The notes below the pieces were generated by a model. It worked only from the letters and a program-made list of their open reading frames with translations, was not told the origin of the DNA and did not search any database. From Lysobacter panacisoli (GTDB taxonomy: Bacteria > Pseudomonadota > Gammaproteobacteria > Xanthomonadales > Xanthomonadaceae), in NCBI RefSeq assembly GCF_009765165.1, contig NZ_VLNU01000001.1, positions 3,168,247 through 3,232,246 on the forward strand: a DNA stretch of 64,000 nt, written 5' to 3'. Numbering within the stretch: position 1 is the stretch's first letter; each line of letters begins with the position of its first letter. Shown here piece by piece: positions 30,753 through 40,290 of the stretch. A program made the translations under genes and the position numbers.

Positions 30753-32381
30753 ATGGCACAGGCGAAAAAGGCATCCCGTCCGGCCAAAGCGGCGGCCAAG
30801 CCGGCGAAACCGTCGGCAAAAGCGGGCGCAGGCGCGTCCAAGGGCGGAGGTGGCGGCAGGAAGCCGAACATCCTGGTGATCTGGGGCGACGACATCGGCA
30901 TCGCCAACCTCAGCTGTTACACGCACGGTTTGATGGGCTACCACACGCCCAACATCGACCGCATCGCCAACGAGGGCATGCGCTTCACCGACTCGTACGG
31001 CGAACAGAGCTGCACCGCCGGCCGTTCGTCGTTCATCACGGGGCAGAGCGTGCATCGCACCGGCTTGTCGAAGGTCGGCATCCCGGGCGCGCCGCAGGGC
31101 ATGGTCGATTCGGTGGTCACGATCGCATCGCTGCTGAAGGATCGCGGCTATGCGACGGGGCAGTTCGGTAAAAATCATCTTGGCGATCTGAACCGGTTCC
31201 TGCCTACGCTGCACGGCTTCGACGAGTTCTTCGGCAACCTCTACCACCTCAATGCCGAGGAAGAGCCGGAGATGTACGGCTATCCTAAGGATCCGCGCTA
31301 TCGCGAACAGTTCGGGCCGCGTGGCGTGATCCACAGCTGGGCGACCGACAAGGACGATGCGACCGTGCACCCGCGCTGGGGCAAGGTCGGCAAGCAGAAG
31401 ATCAAGGACACCGGCCCGCTGACGCGCAAGCGCATGGAAACCTGCGACGACGAGTTCGTCGAGGCCGCCAGCGACTTCATCAAGCGCCAGAACAAGGCCG
31501 ACAAGCCGTTCTTCGTCTGGCTCAACACGACCCACATGCACTTCATCACGCACACCAAGCCTGAGAGCATGGGGCAGGCGGGCGAACACCAGTCGCCGTA
31601 CCACGACACGATGGTCGACCACGACAGGAATGTGGGCCAGATGCTGGACCTGCTCGACGAACTGGGTCTGGCTGAAGACACCATCGTCATCTATTCCACC
31701 GACAACGGTCCGCACATGAACAGCTGGCCGGACGCCGGCATGACGCCGTTCCGCAGCGAGAAGAACACCAACTGGGAAGGCGCGTTCCGCATTCCCGAAC
31801 TGATCCGCTGGCCCGGACGCATTCCTGCCGGCGCGGTGAGCAACGAGATCGTCCAACACCACGACTGGCTGCCGACCCTGCTCGCCGCCGCTGGCGACAC
31901 CGACTGCATGGATCGGCTGAAGAAGGGCACGACCGTCAACGGACGCAAGTACAAGAACCACATCGACGGCTACAACCTGTTGCCGTACCTGACCGGCCAG
32001 GTCGACCAGTCCCCGCGCAAATGGTTCTTCTACTTCAGCGACGACGGCGACATCCTGGGTATTCGCTGGCAAAACTGGAAGATCGTGTTCATGGAACAGC
32101 GCTGCCGGGGCACCATGCAGGTCTGGGCCGAGCCGTTCACGCCACTGCGCATGCCCAAGATATTCAACCTGCGCATGGATCCCTATGAACGTGCCGACGT
32201 GACGTCGAACGTGTACTGGGACTGGATGATCCACAACGCATTCTGGATCTACGGTGCGATGGCTGCCGCCACCAAGTACATGGAGACGTTCGTGGAGTTC
32301 CCGCCGGCGCAGACACCGGGCAGCTTCAACCTGGACCAGGCAAAGGAAAAGATGAGCGAGATCAGCAGCAAGTCCAGCTGA
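30753..32381 (+). CDS. Arylsulfatase A-like sulfatase
   Basis: 542 residues. Sulfatase fold with NILVIWGDDIG (metal Asp46, Asp47), the formylglycine site CTAGR with Cys87, the GKNHLGD region (about residue 150) and STDNGPH. The Cys must be converted to formylglycine by the enzyme encoded two genes downstream. The N-terminal 35 residues are Lys/Ala/Pro and Gly-rich with no signal peptide, so it is probably cytoplasmic, as is Pseudomonas AtsA. The ATG at 30753 follows CAGGAGAG. It heads an operon with HAD, FGE and DUF1622 genes. Confidence 0.92.
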   Translation: MAQAKKASRPAKAAAKPAKPSAKAGAGASKGGGGGRKPNILVIWGDDIGIANLSCYTHGLMGYHTPNIDRIANEGMRFTDSYGEQSCTAGRSSFITGQSVHRTGLSKVGIPGAPQGMVDSVVTIASLLKDRGYATGQFGKNHLGDLNRFLPTLHGFDEFFGNLYHLNAEEEPEMYGYPKDPRYREQFGPRGVIHSWATDKDDATVHPRWGKVGKQKIKDTGPLTRKRMETCDDEFVEAASDFIKRQNKADKPFFVWLNTTHMHFITHTKPESMGQAGEHQSPYHDTMVDHDRNVGQMLDLLDELGLAEDTIVIYSTDNGPHMNSWPDAGMTPFRSEKNTNWEGAFRIPELIRWPGRIPAGAVSNEIVQHHDWLPTLLAAAGDTDCMDRLKKGTTVNGRKYKNHIDGYNLLPYLTGQVDQSPRKWFFYFSDDGDILGIRWQNWKIVFMEQRCRGTMQVWAEPFTPLRMPKIFNLRMDPYERADVTSNVYWDWMIHNAFWIYGAMAAATKYMETFVEFPPAQTPGSFNLDQAKEKMSEISSKSS

Positions 32382-32400
32382 TCGACGGGAGCTGCGCGCG

Positions 32401-33333
32401 ATGGAGCCATTGCCTTCCTGGAACGACAGCGCGGCGAAGTCGGCGATCCTCGACTTCGTCGCGCGCACCACGGCGAACGGCGGAGCGGAATTCGTTCCGC
32501 CCGCCGAGCGCATCGCCGTGTTCGACAACGACGGCACGCTGTGGTGCGAGTACCCGCTGCAGGTGCAGGTGTTCTTCGCGCTGGCCGAGGTCAAGCGGCT
32601 CGCACAGCAGGATCCTTCGCTGCTGAAGAAGCCGGCGTTCAAGGCATTCCTGGCAGGCGACCTGAAGACGCTGACCTCGTTGCCGAAGCAGGAGGTGTTC
32701 GAGCCGGCGTTCGCGACGCATGCGGGGATGACAGTGGAGGAATTCCACGCGAATGCCTCGCGCTGGCTGCGCAACGCCGAACATCCCAAGCTCGGGCGCC
32801 GGTTCGTCGCCAACACCTACGCACCGCAGCGCGAGCTCCTCGACCACCTGCGCGCGAACGGCTTCAAGACGTACATCGTCACCGGCGGCGGACTGGAGTT
32901 CGTCCGCGTGATCGCCGAGTCGCACTACGGCATCCCGCCAGAACAGGTGATCGGTTCCAGCACGCGCATGAAGCTGGAGACGGGCGAGGGCGGCATGGTG
33001 CTGCGCAAGTTGCCGGCGCTTGGAAGCTTCGACGACCGCGACGAGAAGGTGGTCAACATCGCGCTGCACATCGGGCGACGGCCGGTGTTCGCGTTCGGCA
33101 ACTCCGACGGGGACCTGGCGATGTTGCGCTATACCCTTGGCGGAGCGGGTCCGAGGATGGCCTGGTACCTGCACCATGACGACGCGGAGCGCGAGTTCGC
33201 CTACGATCGGGACTTCAGGCTGAGCGTGTTCAAGGACGGGCTGGATCATGCCGCCGAGTACGGCATCGGCCTGGTCAGTATGAAGAACGACTGGAAGCGC
33301 GTGTTCGCGGAGGACGGCAATGGGCGTGCATGA
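32401..33333 (+). CDS. HAD superfamily phosphatase
   Basis: 310 residues. HAD motif I IAVFDNDGTLW (nucleophile D42, acid D44), motif II in TYIVTGGG and motif III/IV in RRPVFAFGNSDGDLAML. The cap domain is alpha-helical, as in phosphoserine-phosphatase-like HADs. It lies between the sulfatase and the formylglycine-generating-enzyme gene and overlaps the latter by 14 bases, so the three are translationally linked. Its substrate may be a phosphate ester linked to sulfate-ester use (inference). Confidence 0.9.
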   Translation: MEPLPSWNDSAAKSAILDFVARTTANGGAEFVPPAERIAVFDNDGTLWCEYPLQVQVFFALAEVKRLAQQDPSLLKKPAFKAFLAGDLKTLTSLPKQEVFEPAFATHAGMTVEEFHANASRWLRNAEHPKLGRRFVANTYAPQRELLDHLRANGFKTYIVTGGGLEFVRVIAESHYGIPPEQVIGSSTRMKLETGEGGMVLRKLPALGSFDDRDEKVVNIALHIGRRPVFAFGNSDGDLAMLRYTLGGAGPRMAWYLHHDDAEREFAYDRDFRLSVFKDGLDHAAEYGIGLVSMKNDWKRVFAEDGNGRA

Positions 33334-34276
33334 AGATGTGGGAAGCGCGGTGCGCGCATCGCTGGATGGCATGGTGCGCATCGAAGGAGGGGCCTTCACG
33401 ATGGGCTCCGACGAGCACTATCCGGAAGAACGTCCCGCCCATCGCGTGTCGGTGGACGGCTTCTGGATCGACCGCCACGCGGTGACCAATCGCGAGTTCG
33501 CGCGCTTCGTCGAGGCCACCGGGCACGTGACGCTCGCGGAGAAGCCCGCCGATCCGGCCGACTATCCCGATGCGGATCCCGCGATGCTGGCGCCGGCGTC
33601 GGTGGTGTTCGTGCCGCCGCCGGGACGCGTGGACCTGCGCAACCATTTCAACTGGTGGCAGTACATTCCCGGCGCCGACTGGCGTCATCCACGCGGGCCC
33701 GAGAGCAGCCTTGAAGGTCTCGAGGATCATCCCGTCGTGCACGTCGCCTACGAGGATGCGCTGGCCTATGCGCAGTGGGCCGGCAAGGATCTGCCGACCG
33801 AGGCGGAGTGGGAATTCGCGGCGAAGGGCGGCGCGGACGGAACCGAATTCGCGTGGGGCGACGAACTCGTGCCCGGCGGACGCCACATGGCCAACACGTG
33901 GCAGGGCGAGTTCCCGTGGCAGGCACAGCCGGAAGACGGCTTCCTGTGGACCGCGCCGGTCGGTTCGTTCGATCCGAACGGCTACGGTCTGTACGACATG
34001 ATCGGCAATGTGTGGGAATGGACCAGCGACTGGTACCAGGAGCACGGACAGATCCAGCAACATGCCTGCTGCACCTTGCAGAATCCGCGCGGCGGCGAGC
34101 GCGAGGCGAGCATCGACGCGAACAACGCCGCGCGAATTCCGCGGCGCGTGATGAAGGGAGGCTCGCATCTGTGCGCGCCGAACTACTGCCGGCGTTACCG
34201 TCCCGCCGCGCGCATGGCGCAGCCGGTGGACACCTCGACGTGCCACGTGGGCTTCCGCTGCGTGGTGCGCGGCTGA
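33320..34276 (+). CDS. Formylglycine-generating enzyme (sulfatase-modifying factor)
   Basis: 318 residues. Copper oxidase that turns the sulfatase Cys into formylglycine. FGE hallmarks are all seen: FTMGSDEHYPEERPAHRVSV, WEFAAKGGADG (calcium region), MIGNVWEWTSDWY and the C-terminal copper site GGSHLCAPNYCRRYRPAAR with Cys285 and Cys290. GGAGG lies before the ATG at 33320 inside the HAD gene. It almost certainly matures the sulfatase of the same operon. Confidence 0.95.
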   Translation: MGVHEDVGSAVRASLDGMVRIEGGAFTMGSDEHYPEERPAHRVSVDGFWIDRHAVTNREFARFVEATGHVTLAEKPADPADYPDADPAMLAPASVVFVPPPGRVDLRNHFNWWQYIPGADWRHPRGPESSLEGLEDHPVVHVAYEDALAYAQWAGKDLPTEAEWEFAAKGGADGTEFAWGDELVPGGRHMANTWQGEFPWQAQPEDGFLWTAPVGSFDPNGYGLYDMIGNVWEWTSDWYQEHGQIQQHACCTLQNPRGGEREASIDANNAARIPRRVMKGGSHLCAPNYCRRYRPAARMAQPVDTSTCHVGFRCVVRG

Positions 34277-34303
34277 TCCTTCTCCCGACGAGCGGAGGGC
34301 ATC

Positions 34304-34651
34304 ATGGACCACCTGCTGATCGCGCTCACCGAGCCCGTCATCGTCGCGCTCGACCTGATCGCGCTGGGCGTGATCGTCGCAGGCACGCTGAAGGCGATCG
34401 TCGATGCGCTGCGATTCCTGTTCCGCCACGGCGATGGCCATGAGCGGCGCAAGATCTGGATCGACTACTCGCACTGGCTGGTCGGCGCACTGACCTTCCA
34501 GCTGGCGGCCGACATCGTCGAATCGGCGATCGCGCCCGACTGGGACAGCATCGGGCGCCTGGGCGCGGTGGCCGTGATCCGTACGTTCCTCAACTACTTC
34601 CTGGAGCGCGACGCGCAGGAAGTACGCGAGCGCCAGCGCGAAACTTCCTGA
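34304..34651 (+). CDS. DUF1622 inner-membrane protein
   Basis: 115 residues. Two or three membrane helices (about 8-28, 55-75, 85-105). The loop IWIDYSHWLVGALTFQLAADIVESAI and the C-terminal IRTFLNYFLERDAQEVRE are DUF1622 hallmarks. Family function unknown. It ends the sulfatase operon, 27 bases after the FGE gene. Confidence 0.9.
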   Translation: MDHLLIALTEPVIVALDLIALGVIVAGTLKAIVDALRFLFRHGDGHERRKIWIDYSHWLVGALTFQLAADIVESAIAPDWDSIGRLGAVAVIRTFLNYFLERDAQEVRERQRETS

Positions 34652-34679
34652 GCGCGAGGCCGCGAACGCCGTGCGGGCG

Positions 34680-34685
34680 TAGAAT
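34680..34685 (+). promoter_or_regulatory. -10 box for the PhnA-like gene
   Basis: TAGAAT, 27 bases before the ATG at 34713; the transcript would start about 34692. Confidence 0.4.
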
Positions 34686-34712
34686 GCAGGCCCCCTCACG
34701 CACGAACGCATC

Positions 34713-35054
34713 ATGGCCACCGCACCCGCCTGCCCGCAATGCACGCTCCAGAACACCTACGTCGACGGGGCGAACTTCGTCTGCGCCGATTGCGGCTTCG
34801 AATGGCCTGTGGCCGGCGAGGCGCAGGCCGAGGCGGGCCAGGTCGTGCGCGACAGCAACGGCAATGCACTGGCCGACGGCGACACCGTGGTCGTGATCAA
34901 GGACCTGAAAGTGAAGGGCTCGTCGATCCCGCTCAAGCAGGGCACGGTGATCAAGAACATCCGCCTGGTCGAGGACGATGCCGAGCACATCGAAGGCAAC
35001 TCCGACAAGATCAAGGGGCTTGTGCTCAAGACCTGCTTCCTGCGCAAGGCGTGA
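34713..35054 (+). CDS. PhnA/YjdM family zinc-ribbon protein
   Basis: 113 residues. An N-terminal zinc ribbon (C7, C10, C24, C27 in CPQC and FVCADCGFEW) is followed by the PhnA/YjdM C-terminal domain with VVRDSNGNALADGDTVVVIKDLKVKG and IRLVEDDAEHIEGN. YjdM-type proteins are not phosphonoacetate hydrolases; their biochemical role is unknown. Length and motifs match the family closely. Confidence 0.94.
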   Translation: MATAPACPQCTLQNTYVDGANFVCADCGFEWPVAGEAQAEAGQVVRDSNGNALADGDTVVVIKDLKVKGSSIPLKQGTVIKNIRLVEDDAEHIEGNSDKIKGLVLKTCFLRKA

Positions 35055-35090
35055 GGCGGGCGGCTGGCTGACGCCGAGCCCCGCACGCGC

Positions 35091-35096
35091 GACAAT
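35091..35096 (+). promoter_or_regulatory. -10 box at leaderless distance from the HD gene
   Basis: GACAAT ends 6 bases before the ATG at 35103, the same geometry as the clpS promoter, so the mRNA would begin at or beside the ATG. Confidence 0.4.
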
Positions 35097-35102
35097 CGGC
35101 GC

Positions 35103-35735
35103 ATGACGACCGACGCCTCGCCCCTGGACCTGCTGCCGTTCGAACTCGTGCCCGCGCAGCGCGAGGCGATCGAAGCCGCCTACGCGACGCCGCCGCGCGC
35201 GTACCACAACATCGGCCACGTGCTCGAAGTGCTGCGTCACTACCGCAGCGTCGCCGAGCATGGGCCGGGTTGGCGCCAGCCGGTCGAAACCGCACTGGCG
35301 GTGCTGTACCACGACGCGATCTACGAAGCCGGGCGCAAGGACAACGAAACGCGTTCGGCGGAAATGGCGGTTGCGCAGGTCGGTCGCTGGATGCCCGAAG
35401 CCGGTGTCGACGTACGCCGGGTGATGGACCTGATCGAACTGACTGCGCGTCACGGTTCGTTCTCGCCCGGCAATGTCGATAGCGAAACCGCACTGTTCCT
35501 CGACTGCGACATGGCGATCCTTGGCGCGGAACCGGTCGTGTTCGACGCCTATGACCGCGGCATCGCGGCGGAGTATCGCGGCCACGTGCCCGGCTGGCTG
35601 TTCAAGCTCAATCGCCGCCGCTTCCTGAAGGCGCTGCTCGGTCGCGAGCGCATCTATCTCAGCGATTTCTTCCACGAGCGTTTCGACGCGCAGGCTCGGC
35701 GCAACCTGCGTCGCGCGGTCACCGAGAAACGTTAG
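35103..35735 (+). CDS. HD-domain predicted metal-dependent phosphohydrolase
   Basis: 210 residues. The metal-binding set is visible: YHNIGHV (H35, H39), VLYHDAIY (H70, D71) and a later helix with DSETALFLDCDMAIL (Asp near residue 135), which together form the HD/PDEase site. The C-terminal RIYLSDFFHERFDAQARRNL is family-typical. Reaction not established for this COG4339 type. Encoded between the PhnA-like and PEBP genes. Confidence 0.88.
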   Translation: MTTDASPLDLLPFELVPAQREAIEAAYATPPRAYHNIGHVLEVLRHYRSVAEHGPGWRQPVETALAVLYHDAIYEAGRKDNETRSAEMAVAQVGRWMPEAGVDVRRVMDLIELTARHGSFSPGNVDSETALFLDCDMAILGAEPVVFDAYDRGIAAEYRGHVPGWLFKLNRRRFLKALLGRERIYLSDFFHERFDAQARRNLRRAVTEKR

Positions 35736-35766
35736 CGTGTCGTGAGGAGCGCACGCGATACGCCCG

Positions 35767-35772
35767 TACAAT
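35767..35772 (+). promoter_or_regulatory. -10 box for the PEBP-like gene
   Basis: TACAAT, 27 bases before the ATG at 35800; the strong ribosome site GGAGAGGAGG follows in the leader. Confidence 0.45.
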
Positions 35773-35799
35773 CGGTGCAGTCGCGGAGAGGAGGCAGGC

Positions 35800-36279
35800 A
35801 TGTCGCTCCGACTGGAATCACCTTCGTTCACGCACAACGGCGCGATTCCGTCGAGGTACACCTGCGATGGCGAGGACGTCTCGCCCGCGTTGCAGTGGTA
35901 CGGCGTGCCGGCGGAAACGCGCAGTCTGGTGTTGATCGTCGACGATCCCGATGCACCCGATCCGGCCGCACCCAGGCGGGTGTGGGTGCACTGGGTGCTG
36001 TACAACCTGGCGGCCGACGCCGGCGGATTACCCGAAGGCGTGGTCGAGGCGCAGTTACCCAAGGGTACGGCGCTGGGCCTAAACGACTGGAAGCGCACCG
36101 GCTACGGTGGGCCGTGTCCACCGATCGGCCGGCATCGCTATTTCCACAAGCTCTACGCGCTAGACACCGTGCTGTCCGACCTCGGTACGCCCGACAAGGC
36201 GGCGTTGCTCAAGGCGATGGAAGGCCATGTGATCGGCGAAGCGGTGTTGATCGGCACCTACCAGCATCCGGCGAAATAG
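35800..36279 (+). CDS. YbhB/YbcL family Raf kinase inhibitor-like (PEBP) protein
   Basis: 159 residues. Bacterial PEBP hallmarks: IPSRYTCDGEDVSPALQWYG, LVLIVDDPDAPD, VHWVLYNLA and GPCPPIGRHRYFHKLYALD, which form the ligand pocket. No signal peptide, so cytoplasmic like E. coli YbhB. Function in bacteria unclear. Convergent with the AraC/GyrI-like gene, 7 bases apart. Confidence 0.94.
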   Translation: MSLRLESPSFTHNGAIPSRYTCDGEDVSPALQWYGVPAETRSLVLIVDDPDAPDPAAPRRVWVHWVLYNLAADAGGLPEGVVEAQLPKGTALGLNDWKRTGYGGPCPPIGRHRYFHKLYALDTVLSDLGTPDKAALLKAMEGHVIGEAVLIGTYQHPAK

Positions 36280-36286
36280 CGTCGCC

Positions 36287-37150
36287 TCACTTCAGCGGCA
36301 GGCAGATCGCGGTCTGCCATTGCGCCGGTGGCAGCGTGGACGGGTCGTTGAGGTACTCCTCGAAGACCGGCGCGTCGCCGGCTTCCTCGAAACTGTTCGG
36401 CAGCCAGTGGCTGAAAAGCCAGTCGTAGGCGCGTTCGAGTTCCGCGTAAGGGCCGGTGTGCACGACCACCGCATGGCGTCCGCCGGCGATCTCGATCCAG
36501 CGCATGCCCTCGTCGAGCGGCGCGTCCGCGGGAACCAGCAGGCAAGCGTCGGAGCGAAGCTGTTCGGCCGGCACTTCCGAGGGCGCGTCGTAATACACGC
36601 CGAAGCTGCGCGCCTGCGGGCCGAGCAGGCCGTTGCGGCCGGCCCACGCCATGAGCCGGTCGAAGGTGCCGCCGATGGCCTTGTAGTCGCCGCGATGCGC
36701 GAGTGCGGCCACGCGGACCGGGGGCAGGGTGGTGATGCGGGCGGTGTACATGCGGATCTCGTCCTCGGTCAGGGGAATGGCGCCGTCATGGCGCGTCGAT
36801 GGCGATGCGCGGCGCTGACGGAACGCGGCCGGCGTGCAGCGGTAGGTGCTGCCGAACGCGCGCGTGAACGCCGCGGCGCTGCCGTAACCGGCGCGACGCG
36901 CGATCTCGGCGATGCTGCGCGTGCCGGTGAGCAGTTCGTTCGCAGCGCGGTGCAGGCGCAGCCGCCGCAGCGTACCGGTCACGGTCTCGCCCATCTGGCC
37001 ACGGTAGATGCGGTGGAAATGCCAGGGCGAGAAATGGCCGACCTGCGCCAGTTGCGCCAGCGTCAGTGGCTGGTCCAGGCGCGTGGACATGAACGCCACG
37101 ACCTTGCCGATGCGGGTGCTGTAGCTGTCGAAGGTCTGGCTGCGGTTCAC
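36287..37150 (-). CDS. AraC family regulator with GyrI-like domain
   Basis: 287 residues from a GTG at 37150, the point where AraC homology starts; an in-frame ATG lies 20 codons further in. Two helix-turn-helix modules (about 17-115; LAQLAQVGHFSPWHFHRIY and SIAEIARRAGYGSAAAFTRA) are followed by a GyrI/SbmC-like effector domain (about 130-287) with VRVAALAHRGDYKAIGGTF and AVVVHTGPYAELERAYDWL. This is the Rob/SoxS-type architecture with a ligand domain. The divergent or downstream targets are not obvious. Confidence 0.92.
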   Translation of the reverse strand: MNRSQTFDSYSTRIGKVVAFMSTRLDQPLTLAQLAQVGHFSPWHFHRIYRGQMGETVTGTLRRLRLHRAANELLTGTRSIAEIARRAGYGSAAAFTRAFGSTYRCTPAAFRQRRASPSTRHDGAIPLTEDEIRMYTARITTLPPVRVAALAHRGDYKAIGGTFDRLMAWAGRNGLLGPQARSFGVYYDAPSEVPAEQLRSDACLLVPADAPLDEGMRWIEIAGGRHAVVVHTGPYAELERAYDWLFSHWLPNSFEEAGDAPVFEEYLNDPSTLPPAQWQTAICLPLK

Positions 37151-37276
37151 GGCGTCCGTCCGTCTGCGTCGCGGCCATCCTGGCGGCCACGGCTTGATCG
37201 AGGTTGCGCAATTGCGTCCCGCCACTGTAACGCGGCACCGCCGATGCCACCTCGACGCGCGGTACTGCTCCGCGCG

Positions 37277-37308
37277 ACAGGGCCCGCACGAAGCGGGCCC
37301 TGTGCTTT
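37277..37308. terminator. 11-bp GC-rich hairpin after the SDR gene
   Basis: ACAGGGCCCGC (37277-37287), loop ACGAA, GCGGGCCCTGT (37293-37303), then GCTTTT. It lies 8 bases beyond the SDR stop. The T tract is on the plus strand, so as a leftward terminator it lacks a U run. Confidence 0.55.
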
Positions 37309-37311
37309 TGC

Positions 37312-38070
37312 TCAGTACGCCTGCGCGGTGGGACGCACCACCAGTTCGTTGACGTCCACGTCCGCGGGTTGGCCGATCGCGTAGGCGATCGCGCGCGCGA
37401 TGGCGTCGGCGGGCAGCATGTCCTTGCGGAACACCTCGTCCACCTCGCGCTTCATCGCCGGATCGGAGATGGTGCTGGTGAGTTCCGATTCCACCGCGCC
37501 CGGCGCGATGGTGGTCACGCGCAGGAACGGCGATTCCTGGCGCAGTCCTTCCGAGAGCGCATGCACCGCGAACTTCGTGGCGCAGTAGACGGCCGCAGTC
37601 GGGAATACCTGGCGACCCGCCACCGAGGACACGTTGACGATCTGGCCCGCGCTCTGCGCATGCATGACCGGCAACGCGGCGCCGATGCCGAACAGCACGC
37701 CCTTCACGTTGACGTCGACCATGCGCTCCCACTCGTCGACCTTGAGGTCGGCCATGCGCGAGAGCGGCATCACGCCGGCGTTGTTCACCAGCACGTCGAG
37801 GCGGCCGTACTGCTTCACGGTGGCCTGGACGAACGCGTCGACGGAATCGCGACGGGTGACGTCGAGCGCCTGTACGAGCACCTCGCCGCCGGCCTCGCGG
37901 ATCTTCGTCGCGATGGCTTCGAGGCGATCGGTGCGGCGTGCACCGAGCGCGAGACGCGCGCCGTGGCCGGCCAGGCGCAGCGCCGCTGCCTCGCCGATGC
38001 CGCTGCTGGCGCCGGTGATGGCGACGACCTTGCCGCGGATGTCGAGGGCGAATTCGTTGGAACTGGACAT
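37312..38070 (-). CDS. Short-chain dehydrogenase/reductase
   Basis: 252 residues. Classical SDR: cofactor motif TGASSGIGEAAALRLAGHG near residue 19, NNAG at about 93-96, catalytic Ser in VNVSSVAG, and the YxxxK motif as YCATKF. The Arg after the first strand (ARRTDR) favours NADP(H). Substrate unknown. Same strand as, and upstream of, the AraC/GyrI-like gene. Confidence 0.93.
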   Translation of the reverse strand: MSSSNEFALDIRGKVVAITGASSGIGEAAALRLAGHGARLALGARRTDRLEAIATKIREAGGEVLVQALDVTRRDSVDAFVQATVKQYGRLDVLVNNAGVMPLSRMADLKVDEWERMVDVNVKGVLFGIGAALPVMHAQSAGQIVNVSSVAGRQVFPTAAVYCATKFAVHALSEGLRQESPFLRVTTIAPGAVESELTSTISDPAMKREVDEVFRKDMLPADAIARAIAYAIGQPADVDVNELVVRPTAQAY

Positions 38071-38185
38071 GGGGGTTCTCCGTTTGCGTAGCGAATGAAA
38101 TCCCGTCGCGACCGGCGTTCGCCGACCGCGTTGTGAGGGATGGAAGCCACCGGCGCGCGTGGCGCCGGTGTGGATCAGGCGTCGG

Positions 38186-39184
<999 letters not shown>

Positions 39185-39356
39185 GCGAGCTCCTGCGGGG
39201 GAGAGGGGGTGGACATAGCCTCCTCCTCGCGGGCTCCGATGCGTTAGCCCATTGCTCGTCGATCCTTGCCCGATCCTCCGGCGGTGGGTTCCGGACACGC
39301 GCCACCCGCGCACGCGCGCGCATAATCGCCCCAGCCCTCCCCACGGCCGCAAATCC

Positions 39357-40286
39357 ATGAACGACAACGCTTCGAACGTGATCGCCGCGCCCCACGGAAT
39401 GGAGGCCCAGCAGGCCGAACTGGCCGCCCGGGTTGCCCGAAACGTCCCCGGTGACGGCCTCCACGAGACCGCCGTGCGCGGCTTCTGGCTGATCCAGGCG
39501 TCCGAACCCTCGCTGCCGCTGCCGACCGTCTACCACCCCAGCGTGTGCGTGGTGGTGCAGGGCCGCAAGCGCGCGTTGCTCGGCGAGGACGTGTTCCATT
39601 ACGACCCGCTCAACTACCTCGTCGTGTCGATGTCGCTGCCGATCAGCGGGCAGATCCTCGACGCGTCGCCGGAACGTCCCTACCTGTGCCTGCGCATCGA
39701 CATCGATCCGGCGCTCGTCAGCGAGCTGGTGCAGCGTTTGCCCGCCGACAAATCCCCCGCGAATCCGGGCCGCGCGGTGTACCTCGGCCGGACCAGCCCG
39801 TCTCTGCTGGATGCGGTGCTGCGGCTGGCGCGGCTGCTCGACATGCCCGACGAAGCGGAGGTGCTCGCGCCGTTGGCGATGCGCGAGATCCACTACCGCG
39901 TGCTGACCGGCGAACTCGGTCAGCGCCTGCGCGAACTGTGCGACGCCGACGGCCCCGCGCAGCGCGTCGCGCGCGCGATCGACCTGATCCGGCAGCGCTA
40001 CGCCGAGCCGCTGCGCATCGAACAGCTGGCCTCGGCCGCGCACATGAGCGCCTCGTCGCTGCACGAGCGCTTCAAGGCGGCGACCGCGATGACGCCGCTG
40101 CAGTTCCAGAAGCAGCTGCGCCTGCAGGAAGCGCGTCGGCTGATGCTGGTGGACGGCATGGAGGCCGCGACCGCGTGCCACCGCGTCGGTTACGAAAGCC
40201 CGTCGCAGTTCAGTCGTGAGTACCGCCGCCTGTTCGGCGCACCGCCGCGCCGCGAGGTGATGTCGATGCGTGGCGCGACCGCCTGA
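39357..40286 (+). CDS. AraC family regulator (AraC_N type)
   Basis: 309 residues. An N-terminal cupin-type ligand domain (about 40-190) with [20 protein letters not shown] is followed by a two-HTH AraC domain (about 205-300): [20 protein letters not shown] and [20 protein letters not shown]. This class commonly controls a divergent oxidoreductase gene; the aldo/keto reductase lies 172 bases away on the opposite strand and is the likely target. CATAAT at 39321-39326 may be its -10. Confidence 0.93.
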   Translation: MNDNASNVIAAPHGMEAQQAELAARVARNVPGDGLHETAVRGFWLIQASEPSLPLPTVYHPSVCVVVQGRKRALLGEDVFHYDPLNYLVVSMSLPISGQILDASPERPYLCLRIDIDPALVSELVQRLPADKSPANPGRAVYLGRTSPSLLDAVLRLARLLDMPDEAEVLAPLAMREIHYRVLTGELGQRLRELCDADGPAQRVARAIDLIRQRYAEPLRIEQLASAAHMSASSLHERFKAATAMTPLQFQKQLRLQEARRLMLVDGMEAATACHRVGYESPSQFSREYRRLFGAPPRREVMSMRGATA

Positions 40287-40290
40287 CGCA

